Assembly: GCF_017302315.1 (NCBI RefSeq) | Contig: NZ_JAFLDT010000041.1 | Coordinates: 1-37,519 of the forward strand | DNA length: 37,519 nucleotides | Reading direction: 5' to 3' | From: Zoogloea sp. | GTDB taxonomy: Bacteria; Pseudomonadota; Gammaproteobacteria; Burkholderiales; Rhodocyclaceae | Shown here: piece by piece, positions 24,143-31,568 of the stretch | Numbering within the stretch: position 1 is the first letter of the stretch | Layout of the letters: every line of letters begins with the position of its first letter | Translations under genes and position numbers: made by a program | The notes under the pieces: generated by a model | The model's database searches: none | What the model saw: only the letters and a program-made list of their open reading frames with translations | What the model was told of the DNA's origin: nothing

Positions 24143-24218
24143 TGGCGCATCGCAGATGCAGCCCCATCATCAGACCGCCCCGAGGCGGCATTTCATACCC
24201 CACGAAGGAGGAAGATCG

Positions 24219-25025
24219 ATGCGCGCAAGACTGCAGGCCGTCCTTGCGACGACCGCACTGGTTCTGGCCGGCTCGGCACTGGCCCAGGACTCGACCATGG
24301 ACGAGATCGCCAAGTACCGGGAGATGCTGGCTGACGGCAACCCCGCCGAACTGTTCGAGCTGAAGGGAGAGGCCCTGTGGAAGAAGGCCCGTGGCCCGAA
24401 AAACGCCAGCCTTGAGCAATGCGACATGGGTCTCGGCCCAGGCAAACTCGACGGCGCCTACGCCCAACTGCCCCGCTATTTCCCCGACACCCGGAAGGTG
24501 ATGGACGTGGAGTCCCGCCTCGTTCATTGCATGGTCAGCCTCCAGGGCTTCAAGGAGGAGGACGTCACCCGGCAGTGGTTCTCCCGCCCGGGCAAGGAAT
24601 CCGACATCGAAGCGCTGGTCACCTACATCGGCGCCAAATCCAACGGCATGAAGATTGACGTGCCGGCACGTCATCCCGAAGAAGCCCGCATGGCCAAGGT
24701 GGGCGAGTACATCTTCTACCGCCGCAGCGGCCCGCAGGACTTCTCCTGCTCCATCTGTCACGGCCAGAACGACAAGCGCATCCGCCTGCAGGATCTGGGC
24801 AATCTCACCACCCAGGCTGGCGCGGGCGTCGCCATGTCCACCTGGCCCTCCTACCGGGTCTCCCAGGGCGCTGTGTGGACCATGCAGCGGCGCCTGATCG
24901 ACTGCATGCGCCAGGCCCGCTGGCCCGAGCCCAAGTACCTGTCCGACTCGGTGATCGCCCTGCAGGTGTATCTGCAGAAGACCGCCAGCGGCACCGTCAT
25001 GCAAACCCCCGGCATCAAGCGCTGA
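24219..25025 (+). CDS. soxA: L-cysteine S-thiosulfotransferase subunit SoxA, monohaem type
   Basis: 268 residues from the ATG at 24219 behind AAGGAGGAAG; the longer open frame has no signal. The signal peptide ends at SALAQ. SoxAX couples thiosulfate to the SoxY cysteine. Only one haem site is present, CSICH (C177, C180, H181). The N-terminal domain keeps two isolated cysteines (C68, C104) where dihaem SoxA carries its extra haem, so a disulfide is expected, as in the type II enzymes (Starkeya). The catalytic cysteine that becomes a persulfide haem ligand is C229 in DCMRQARWP. The partner soxX starts 13 bp downstream. Confidence 0.95.
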   Translation: MRARLQAVLATTALVLAGSALAQDSTMDEIAKYREMLADGNPAELFELKGEALWKKARGPKNASLEQCDMGLGPGKLDGAYAQLPRYFPDTRKVMDVESRLVHCMVSLQGFKEEDVTRQWFSRPGKESDIEALVTYIGAKSNGMKIDVPARHPEEARMAKVGEYIFYRRSGPQDFSCSICHGQNDKRIRLQDLGNLTTQAGAGVAMSTWPSYRVSQGAVWTMQRRLIDCMRQARWPEPKYLSDSVIALQVYLQKTASGTVMQTPGIKR

Positions 25026-25038
25026 ACGGAGAGCGACC

Positions 25039-25674
25039 ATGAACTATCGCCTGATCGCCCTCGCGCTGATCACCTTTGCCCCCTTCCCGTCCCTGGCCCA
25101 GAGCAAGCCCGCTGGCGACATTGCGGCCCAGGCCGAGCAGATCTTCCGTAGCTCGTTCCGCGAAGACAACCCGAGCTACTGGATGAAACGGCTCGACCAG
25201 GATGACACCATGCGCCTGTGCAGCCAGTACAAGGACAACCCTCCCCCCCGGATCCGCCAGAAAATCGAGAAGGCCGAGATGGCCAGTGTCCGCTACCCGG
25301 TCGACGGCAAGCTCATCGGTGACTGGAAGGAAGGCGAGAAGCTTGCCGCCGTGGGTACAGGCGGTCATATCGGCTTCATCCAGCCCGACCCCCCGGGCCG
25401 GGTCCGCGGCGGCAACTGCTACGCCTGCCACCAGCTCGCCAAGAAGGAAGTGGCCTACGGAACCATCGGCCCCAGCCTCCAGCACTTCGGCAAGCTGCGG
25501 GGCAACTCCGAGCAGATCATCAAATACACCTACGACAAGATCTACAACTCCAACGCCTTCACCGCGTGCACCAACATGCCCCGCTTCGGGCTGCACAACT
25601 GGCTGACACCGGAGCAGATCACCCACATCGTCGCCTTCCTGGTCGATCCCGAATCGCCCGTGAACAAAGACTGA
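25039..25674 (+). CDS. soxX: Cytochrome subunit SoxX of the SoxAX complex
   Basis: 211 residues, with a signal peptide ending at SLAQS. One haem site, CYACH (C127, C130, H131), lies in GGNCYACHQLAKKE. The distal ligand is probably the Met of TNMPRFG. The roughly 100-residue N-terminal extension before the haem makes it longer than small SoxX proteins and agrees with the type II SoxAX of monohaem SoxA. It transfers electrons from SoxA to a downstream cytochrome c. Confidence 0.95.
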   Translation: MNYRLIALALITFAPFPSLAQSKPAGDIAAQAEQIFRSSFREDNPSYWMKRLDQDDTMRLCSQYKDNPPPRIRQKIEKAEMASVRYPVDGKLIGDWKEGEKLAAVGTGGHIGFIQPDPPGRVRGGNCYACHQLAKKEVAYGTIGPSLQHFGKLRGNSEQIIKYTYDKIYNSNAFTACTNMPRFGLHNWLTPEQITHIVAFLVDPESPVNKD

Positions 25675-25690
25675 CAACGGAGCCCAACGC

Positions 25691-27415
25691 ATGTCCATGA
25701 ACCGCCGGGATTTCCTCCAGGTGCTGGCCGTCGCCGCGGCCGGCGGCCTCAGCCTCCACAGCAACCCCTCCGAAGCGGCCAAGGCCGCCACTCGGATGTA
25801 CGACCTGCCGCGCTTCGGCAACGTCAGCCTGCTGCACATGACCGACTGTCATGCCCAGTTGCTGCCCATCCATTTCCGCGAACCGGACGTCAACCTGGGT
25901 GTCGGCCCCATGGCCGGCCAGGTGCCGCACCTGGTGGGCGACAAGCTGCTGCGCCACTTCGGCATCCGCCCCGGCACGCCGGAGGCCCACGCCTTCACCT
26001 ACCTGGATTTCGTCAAGGCTGCCAAAACCTACGGCAAGGTCGGCGGCTTCGCCCACCTGGCCACCCTCGTCAAGCAGCTCAAGGCCAGCCGCCCGGGTGC
26101 CCTGCTTCTCGACGGCGGTGACACCTGGCAGGGCTCCGGCCTGGCCCTGTGGACCAACGCCCAGGACATGGTGGACGCCTGCAAGGCCCTCACCGTGGAC
26201 GTGATGACCCTGCACTGGGAAGCCACCTATGGCGAGGCCCGGGTCAAGGAGATCGAGGAGAAGGACTTCAAGGGCACCGTGGACATCGTTGCCCAGAACA
26301 TCAAGACCGCCGACTTCGGCGACCCGGTGTTCAAGCCCTACGTGATCCGCAACATCAACGGCGTGGCAGTGGCCATCATCGGCCAGGCCTTCCCCTACAC
26401 GCCCATCGCCAACCCCCGCTGGCAGGTGCCCAACTGGAGCTACGGCATCCAGGACGACAACCTGCAGAAGGTGGTGGACGAGGCCCGCGCCGCCGGCGCC
26501 CAGGCCGTGGTGGTGCTGTCCCACAACGGCATGGACGTGGACCTGAAGATGGCCAGCCGGGTGCGCGGTGTGGACGCCATCCTGGGCGGCCACACCCACG
26601 ACGGCGTGCCCGCCCCCGTGATCGTCAAAAACGCCGGCGGCCAGACCCTGGTCACCAATGCCGGCTCCAACGGTAAATACCTGGGCGTGCTCGACCTGGA
26701 GGTGAAGAGCGGCAAGGTCACCGACTTCCGCTACAAGCTGCTGCCGGTGTTCGCCAACCTGATCCCCGCCGACCCGGCCATGGACGCGCTCATCAAGAAG
26801 ATGCGCGCCCCCTACGAGGGCAAGCTGGCCGAGAAGCTCGCCGTCAGCGAAGGCCTGCTGTACCGCCGGGGCAACTTCAACGGCTCCTGGGATCAGCTCA
26901 TCCTCGACGCCCTGCTGGCCGAAAAGAACGCCGAAATCGCCTTCTCCCCCGGCTTCCGCTGGGGCACCAGCCTGCTGCCCGGCGACACCATCCGCATGGA
27001 ACATCTGCTCGACCAGACCGCCATCACCTACCCCTGGACCACGGTGACGATGATGACCGGCGAGCAGATCAAGACCGTGCTCGAAGACGTCTGCGACAAC
27101 CTCTTCAACCCCGACCCCTACTACCAGCAGGGCGGCGACATGGTGCGGGTCGGCGGGCTTGAGTACGCCTGCGACCCGATGGGTCGCATGGGCGGCCGCA
27201 TCTCCGACATGCGCCTGGGTGGCAAGCTGCTGGAGGCCGGCAAGACCTACAAGGTCGCCGGCTGGGCACCCGTATCGGAAGACGCCGCCAAAGCCGGCGG
27301 CGAAGCCGTGTGGGATCTGGTGGCCCGCTACCTCAAGGGACAGAAAGTGGTCCGCGCCCGTCCGCTCAATCTGCCGACCCTGAAGGGCATGGCAGGCAAC
27401 CCCGGCATGGCTTGA
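25691..27415 (+). CDS. soxB: Thiosulfohydrolase SoxB
   Basis: 574 residues, with a Tat signal (MNRRDFLQVLAVAAAGG). SoxB is a dimanganese enzyme of the 5'-nucleotidase-like metallophosphoesterase family that hydrolyses SoxY-bound sulfonate to sulfate. Metal and active-site motifs are clear: TDCHAQ (D52, H54), GGDTWQGSG, LSHNGMDVD and GGHTHDG (H301, H303). The C-terminal domain has FSPGFRWGTSLLPG, YPWTTVTMMTGEQIK and MGGRISDMRLGGK. SoxB is widely used as a marker for thiosulfate oxidisers. It follows soxX by 16 bp. Confidence 0.97.
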   Translation: MSMNRRDFLQVLAVAAAGGLSLHSNPSEAAKAATRMYDLPRFGNVSLLHMTDCHAQLLPIHFREPDVNLGVGPMAGQVPHLVGDKLLRHFGIRPGTPEAHAFTYLDFVKAAKTYGKVGGFAHLATLVKQLKASRPGALLLDGGDTWQGSGLALWTNAQDMVDACKALTVDVMTLHWEATYGEARVKEIEEKDFKGTVDIVAQNIKTADFGDPVFKPYVIRNINGVAVAIIGQAFPYTPIANPRWQVPNWSYGIQDDNLQKVVDEARAAGAQAVVVLSHNGMDVDLKMASRVRGVDAILGGHTHDGVPAPVIVKNAGGQTLVTNAGSNGKYLGVLDLEVKSGKVTDFRYKLLPVFANLIPADPAMDALIKKMRAPYEGKLAEKLAVSEGLLYRRGNFNGSWDQLILDALLAEKNAEIAFSPGFRWGTSLLPGDTIRMEHLLDQTAITYPWTTVTMMTGEQIKTVLEDVCDNLFNPDPYYQQGGDMVRVGGLEYACDPMGRMGGRISDMRLGGKLLEAGKTYKVAGWAPVSEDAAKAGGEAVWDLVARYLKGQKVVRARPLNLPTLKGMAGNPGMA

Positions 27416-27426
27416 GGAAGACGACG

Positions 27427-28404
27427 ATGGCCCGCAGCAGACCCTCTCTCCCCTCCCGGCTGCACGCCATCGTCGCCCTCGCCGCCACCCTGCTGCTTTC
27501 GCTGGCACAGGCGGGCGATGCACTTGCCCAGGCCCTGCAGCCCATTCGCGTCTCCGAGCACGCCTGGTATGTTCTTGGCGACTCCGGCATGGCTTCGGGA
27601 GCCAATCAGGGCTTCAACAGCAATGCTGGTTTCGTCATCACCCGGGATAGCGTCATCGTCATCGACGCCCTCGGCACCCCGCCCCTGGGCGATGCCCTTC
27701 TCGCCGCCATCCGCAAGCTCAGCAGCAAGCCCGTGAAACGGGTCATCCTGACCCATTACCACGCCGATCATTTCTATGGCCTCGCGGCCTTCAAGGCGGT
27801 GGGCGCCGAAGTGTGGGCCCATGAGGCCGGCAAGGAGTACTTTGGCAGCGGTGAAGCCGCGGCCCGCCTTGCCCAGCGCCAGAAAGACCTGTTCCCCTGG
27901 GTGGATGAAAACACCCGCCTCATCCAGGCCGACCGCTGGCTCACCGGCGGCACCCGCTTCGAAGAGGGTGGCCTGCACTTTCGCATCGACATTCTCGGCC
28001 CGGCCCACGCCCCCGAAGACCTGGTGCTGACGGTGGAGGAGGACGGCGTGGTGTTCTGTGGCGACATCCTGTTTGCCGGCCGCATCCCCTTCGTCGGCAA
28101 TGCCGACAGCAAACGCTGGCTGGCTGCCATCGACACCCTGGCTGCGCTCAAGCCGAAGGTGCTGGTCACGGGTCACGGCAGGCACTCGACTGACGCCGCG
28201 GCCGACCTCAAACTGACCCGCGACTACCTGCTCTACCTGCGCGAACAGATGGGCAAGGCGGTGGAAGAGATGGTGCCCTTTGAAGAGGCGTATGCCCGCA
28301 CCGATTGGAGCCGCTTCAGCAAGGTGCCCGCCTTCGAGGCCGCCAACCGCATCAATGCCTACGGCAGCTACCTGACCCTGGAACGCGAATCCCTCGCTCG
28401 ATAA
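27427..28404 (+). CDS. soxH: SoxH-type periplasmic metallo-beta-lactamase-fold hydrolase
   Basis: 325 residues from the ATG at 27427, with GAGGAAG upstream and a signal peptide ending near ALAQAL. The metallo-beta-lactamase fold is shown by LTHYHADHFYG (H110, H112, D114, H115), GPAHAPEDLVL, FCGDILF and TGHGRHS. The product resembles the SoxH and quinoprotein-relay zinc hydrolase families found at the ends of sox clusters. SoxH is not essential for thiosulfate oxidation where tested; its true substrate is unknown, possibly persulfides or thioesters. It begins 11 bp after soxB and is followed 4 bp later by a thioredoxin-like gene. Confidence 0.85.
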   Translation: MARSRPSLPSRLHAIVALAATLLLSLAQAGDALAQALQPIRVSEHAWYVLGDSGMASGANQGFNSNAGFVITRDSVIVIDALGTPPLGDALLAAIRKLSSKPVKRVILTHYHADHFYGLAAFKAVGAEVWAHEAGKEYFGSGEAAARLAQRQKDLFPWVDENTRLIQADRWLTGGTRFEEGGLHFRIDILGPAHAPEDLVLTVEEDGVVFCGDILFAGRIPFVGNADSKRWLAAIDTLAALKPKVLVTGHGRHSTDAAADLKLTRDYLLYLREQMGKAVEEMVPFEEAYARTDWSRFSKVPAFEAANRINAYGSYLTLERESLAR

Positions 28405-28408
28405 GCCC

Positions 28409-28864
28409 ATGAAGCTGCTCGCGCGCCTGGCCCTCCTTGCCGGCCTGCTGCTGGCGGGGGGCGTCGGCGTGCATGCCCGCGGCCCCCTGGAATCCAGCCT
28501 GCACGAGGCCGGTGGCAACCGGGCGGATCTGCTCTACGTGGTCCTCTTCAGCCTGCCCGACTGCCCCTATTGCGTAGCCGTCAGGGATGCCTACCTCCCT
28601 GCCTTGATTGACGACCCGCGCTTTCGGGGGCGGGTACGCATCCGCGAGGTGAGCATCAGCAGCCCGCGCCTGCTGACCGACTTCAACGGCGACAGGATCG
28701 CCCACACCGACCTGGCGCGTCGCTACAAGGTGAAGTTCGCGCCGACCGTACTCTTCCTGGATGCCCATGGTCAGCCCCGGGCCGATGCCCTGCTGGGCGG
28801 CGACAGCGTCGGGCTGTATGGCGGCTATCTGGAGAATCGGGTCATGCAGGGGCTGGCCCGATGA
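28409..28864 (+). CDS. Periplasmic thioredoxin-like protein (SoxW/SoxS-like)
   Basis: 151 residues, with a signal peptide ending near VHARG. The thioredoxin active site is CPYC (C52, C55) in SLPDCPYCVAVRD, and the cis-proline loop is FAPTVLFLD. The mature protein resembles the SoxS/SoxW class that keeps SoxY or other Sox cysteines reduced and reactivates the carrier. It starts 4 bp after soxH, so it is the last gene of the sox transcript. I saw no ccdA/soxV membrane reductase, which normally supplies its electrons, so that partner must be elsewhere. The choice between SoxS and SoxW is not decidable here. Confidence 0.82.
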   Translation: MKLLARLALLAGLLLAGGVGVHARGPLESSLHEAGGNRADLLYVVLFSLPDCPYCVAVRDAYLPALIDDPRFRGRVRIREVSISSPRLLTDFNGDRIAHTDLARRYKVKFAPTVLFLDAHGQPRADALLGGDSVGLYGGYLENRVMQGLAR

Positions 28865-28879
28865 GCCCCCCGCGGCATT

Positions 28880-29179
28880 TCACTTGAAGTGGTAATAGCG
28901 ATGATTCAGCCATGCCACCACATGCTCTTCGTCTTCGGGAAACCAGCCGGTCTTGAGCTGGCTACTGCAAAAGCTGACCTGAGCGCTGAGCTTGGCCTTG
29001 CTGGTCACCTTGCGGTCGCTGCGGGTGTACAGGGCCGACCCATCACCGCCCACCAGACGCTGATGGCAGGTCGCGCAGGCATGTTGCTTCACCATCTTCT
29101 CGCCGACCGCCGGATCACCGGCCCGGGCCAGCCCGGCAAGAAGCAAACCGGCCAGCAGGAAAAACGTTCTTGAATACAT
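28880..29179 (-). CDS. Small periplasmic monohaem cytochrome c
   Basis: 99 residues from the ATG at 29179, with GAGG 8 nt upstream; a longer open frame upstream overlaps the divergent gene. The signal peptide ends near ARAGD. A single haem site, CATCH (C35, C38, H39), lies near the N-terminus of the mature protein. A further cysteine (FCSSQLKTGW) and the C-terminus HVVAWLNHRYYHFK are distinctive; I recall this tail from unnamed cytochromes near sulfur genes, but assign no name. No obvious distal methionine follows the haem in the usual position. It converges with the thioredoxin-like gene (15-bp gap) and diverges from the rhodanese gene. Confidence 0.85.
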   Translation of the reverse strand: MYSRTFFLLAGLLLAGLARAGDPAVGEKMVKQHACATCHQRLVGGDGSALYTRSDRKVTSKAKLSAQVSFCSSQLKTGWFPEDEEHVVAWLNHRYYHFK

Positions 29180-29226
29180 GATCAGCCTCGACAGGGGTTG
29201 GCACAAACAAATCATCTGGAGGAAGT

Positions 29227-29829
29227 ATGAGACATTTTGCGATGGCTGCACTGCTGGCATTGAGCAGTCTCTCCCTGTCGCTCCCGGCCCTGGCCGAAGG
29301 CGTGGACGCCAGCACGCTGCCCGACTACAAGCGCTCCCGCCTGCAGCTCTATTTGACGCCCCAGGAGGCTTTCGAGATCCTCGGCAAGGAACCGGCCCGG
29401 ACCCTCTTCCTCGACGTGCGCACCCGTGCCGAAGCAATGTATGTGGGCATGCCCACCCCCGCCGATGCACTGGTGCCCTATGTCGAACACCAGGAGATGA
29501 TGACCGACTGGGACGAGCGCCGCCACATGTACCAGCTTGAGCCCAACAGCGACTTCATCCAGGAAGCCGAGATCCGTCTCAAGGAAAAGGGCCTCGGCAA
29601 GACCGACCGGGTCATCCTCATCTGTCGTTCCGGCGACCGCAGCGCCCGCGCCGCCGACCTGCTCGCCAACGCCGGCTTCACCCGCGTCTATAGCATCGCC
29701 GAGGGCTTCGAGGGCGACTCGGCCAAGGATGGACCCAAAGCCGGCCAGCGCATCGTCAACGGCTGGAAGAATGCCGGCCTGCCGTGGACCTACAAGCTGA
29801 TGAAGGCGAAGATGTACTTTCCGCGCTGA
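29227..29829 (+). CDS. Periplasmic single-domain rhodanese
   Basis: 200 residues, with a signal peptide ending near ALAEG and ribosome site GGAGGAAG. The rhodanese domain opens with LYLTPQEAFEIL and LFLDVRTRAEA, and has the active loop ICRSGDRSARAADLL with C133. A long insertion between the two (PYVEHQEMMTDWDERRHMY) and the tail NAGLPWTYKLMKAKMYFPR are characteristic of a periplasmic rhodanese type seen in sulfur oxidisers. It probably carries persulfide sulfur in the same system as the three-domain rhodanese. Its last 90 bp are duplicated about 1.7 kb downstream, beyond the RhuM insert. Confidence 0.92.
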   Translation: MRHFAMAALLALSSLSLSLPALAEGVDASTLPDYKRSRLQLYLTPQEAFEILGKEPARTLFLDVRTRAEAMYVGMPTPADALVPYVEHQEMMTDWDERRHMYQLEPNSDFIQEAEIRLKEKGLGKTDRVILICRSGDRSARAADLLANAGFTRVYSIAEGFEGDSAKDGPKAGQRIVNGWKNAGLPWTYKLMKAKMYFPR

Positions 29830-29878
29830 AACGTCCCCTGGCAGGGCCATCGCACCCTTGAGTCCGTATTTCTGCGGA

Positions 29879-30925
29879 TTAGCGCGCTTGCTCGGACCCA
29901 TCACCACTGGCCTCGATTTGTTTGAGCACCCGGTCAAAGTCGCTCTCAAATAGCCGGTCCTGGACGATGCGGTATTTTTCGAACTCGCTCTCAGCATGCG
30001 CCTTGGCCATCTCGGCGCTGACCTTCCCTGCGTCTTGCAGAATGTCGCGATCAGTGAACTCGAGGAAGGCATCCAGCCGCTTGGCCCAGTCCTCCATGGT
30101 CATGGGAATCATGCGCTGCGCCCGTTCCTCGGCCAGGTCAAGATAGGCATTGACAATGCGGCCCAGGGACTCCATTTCTTCACGGCTCAGATAGTTTTTT
30201 GCGACCACTACGTCGTTCTTGAGAATCTTGCCGTCCGGTGCCTTCTCCCAACTGCTCAGCCCCATGTGAGGCTGAGTGGAATCCGCGCGGCGGACGATCA
30301 ACTCCGCCGCTGTGTGACCATGTATCGCAAAGTGAAGTTTGTTCTGCACCTTTGCGAAGAATGCTTTGGTGGTGGGAGCATCACGGTTGTAGTCCATTGC
30401 CGTGGCATAGATGTCGGTGATCTTCTGGTAGAACTTGCGTTCTGAAAGCCGGATCTCACGAATCTCGGCAAGCAGGCGCTCAAAATAGTCCTCATTCAGA
30501 AAGGCTCCGTTCTCTAGCCGCTTCTTGTCCAGCACGAAGCCCTTGATCGCAAACTCCCGCAGCACGCCGGTAGCCCACTGGCGGAACTGCGTGGCACGCA
30601 CCGAATTGACTCGGTAGCCCACCGAGATGATGGCATCAAGGCTGTAGAAATCGACGTTCCGCGCAACCTCACGGCTGCCCTCGGTTTGAACTGTCCGGAA
30701 TTTCCGGAGCGTTGCCTCCCGCGCCAGCTCGCCGGATTCGAAGATATTTTTCAGGTGCTCGCTGACCGTGCGCACATCGACGGCAAACAGTTCGGCCATC
30801 AGTTTCTGGGTAAGCCAGACGGTCTGCTCCTCGTAGCGTGCCTCAATGCTCTTTTCACCCGCCTGACCGGTGAAAATCAGGAATTCGGCGGTGCTGTTGC
30901 GGATGAGTTTGCTACTCGCACTCAT
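29879..30925 (-). CDS. RhuM-family protein
   Basis: 348 residues. The family is named from Salmonella RhuM and is often found in restriction-modification or defence islands. The N-terminus has IEARYEEQTVWLTQKLMAE, split here as a helix-turn-helix-like opening (QKLMAELFAVDVRTVSEHL), then REVARNVDFYSLDAIISVGY and RQWATGVLREFAIKGFVLD, which match the family. The C-terminal half has LHFAIHGHTAAELIVRRAD with two histidines, EMESLGRIVNAYLDLAE and a charged coiled-coil end. Biochemical role is not established. Its start overlaps the stop of the HTH gene by 4 bp. Base composition is lower in GC than the surroundings, suggesting transfer. Confidence 0.9.
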   Translation of the reverse strand: MSASSKLIRNSTAEFLIFTGQAGEKSIEARYEEQTVWLTQKLMAELFAVDVRTVSEHLKNIFESGELAREATLRKFRTVQTEGSREVARNVDFYSLDAIISVGYRVNSVRATQFRQWATGVLREFAIKGFVLDKKRLENGAFLNEDYFERLLAEIREIRLSERKFYQKITDIYATAMDYNRDAPTTKAFFAKVQNKLHFAIHGHTAAELIVRRADSTQPHMGLSSWEKAPDGKILKNDVVVAKNYLSREEMESLGRIVNAYLDLAEERAQRMIPMTMEDWAKRLDAFLEFTDRDILQDAGKVSAEMAKAHAESEFEKYRIVQDRLFESDFDRVLKQIEASGDGSEQAR

Positions 30926-31224
30926 TTCTTGCCCGCCAAAGTGCGGAACTGGCTAACGGCGTCAATCGCCTGCTCAACCTCCAGCTTCGGGATGTTCGGC
31001 GCGCTGGGGTGTGAATATCGGCCATCTTTACCACCAACTTTTTCCGCCTCATCAGCGCCCCCGGCGCGCACCCATTCATCGACGTCAGAAACCTGAAATT
31101 TCCATAGCCGCCCAACCCTGTGCGCAGGCAGACCCTTGCGGTCGATCCAGCGGTAGATGGAATCGCGCGTGACACCCAGATGCTCAGCAATTTGATCCAC
31201 AGAGACCCAGGGCTTAGCAGTCAT
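30922..31224 (-). CDS. Excisionase-type helix-turn-helix protein
   Basis: 100 residues from the ATG at 31224; upstream in-frame sequence has no better start. The N-terminal 60 residues are a winged HTH of the excisionase/MerR kind: VSVDQIAEHLGVTRDSIYRW, then GLPAHRVGRLWKF and VDEWVRAGG. The C-terminus is a short variable tail. Such small HTH proteins precede DNA methylase or type I restriction genes in several defence clusters. Here it precedes only RhuM. It probably controls its own two-gene operon (ATGA overlap). Confidence 0.85.
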   Translation of the reverse strand: MTAKPWVSVDQIAEHLGVTRDSIYRWIDRKGLPAHRVGRLWKFQVSDVDEWVRAGGADEAEKVGGKDGRYSHPSAPNIPKLEVEQAIDAVSQFRTLAGKK

Positions 31225-31299
31225 GGCACGTCTCCGACAGCTTAGGTTTAAACAGCATAAAGTCGGCTTAAGTCGCAAGGAAAGTAAGTTATCAGCTAG

Positions 31300-31431
31300 G
31301 CGGATGAAAAACGAGCATCTGACGTCAAAGGCATTTTCGACTACATCAAACGCAATGCCACTCCGGCCGAGAAACCGCTCAAAGGTCTGCTCGACGAGAT
31401 TGTTCTGCAAATCACGCACGCCAGAGCGTGA
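31300..31431 (+). pseudogene. Truncated reading frame, possible 3' remnant of a lost gene
   Basis: Directly after a TAG (31297-31299), 43 codons are open in one frame without a start codon, ending at TGA 31429-31431. The peptide contains GIFDYIKRNATPAEKP and LLDEIVLQITHARA, which read like the helical C-terminus of a real protein. I thought of a type I restriction R subunit because RhuM genes often sit in such loci, but cannot confirm it. It lies in the 5'-side gap of the HTH gene, on the opposite strand. Confidence 0.4.
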
Positions 31432-31439
31432 GGGTCAAG

Positions 31440-31547
31440 ATCGCCATCGACATCCAGGCCGACCAGCGCATCGCCAATGGCTGCAAGAACGCCGGCCTGC
31501 CATGGACCTACAAGCTGGTGAAGGCAAAGATGTACCTTCCCCGCTGA
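31440..31547 (+). pseudogene. 3' remnant of a second rhodanese gene
   Basis: The 90 bp at 31458-31547 align without gaps to the last 90 bp of the intact rhodanese (29740-29829). By hand alignment 80 of 90 bases match, and both end in the same stop. The encoded tail, ADQRIANGCKNAGLPWTYKL followed by VKAKMYLPR, parallels the intact protein with Trp to Cys and Phe to Leu changes. Upstream of 31458 the similarity stops abruptly, so the rest of this paralogue is missing. Confidence 0.8.
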
Positions 31548-31568
31548 GCGTCCGCCCCGCGGCCGGGC

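Noticed and set aside
29740-31547. Rhodanese 90-bp repeats as a target-site duplication or att sites
   Set aside because: At about 89% identity and with both copies in coding frame to the stop, they are diverged paralogues, not a recent duplication caused by insertion.
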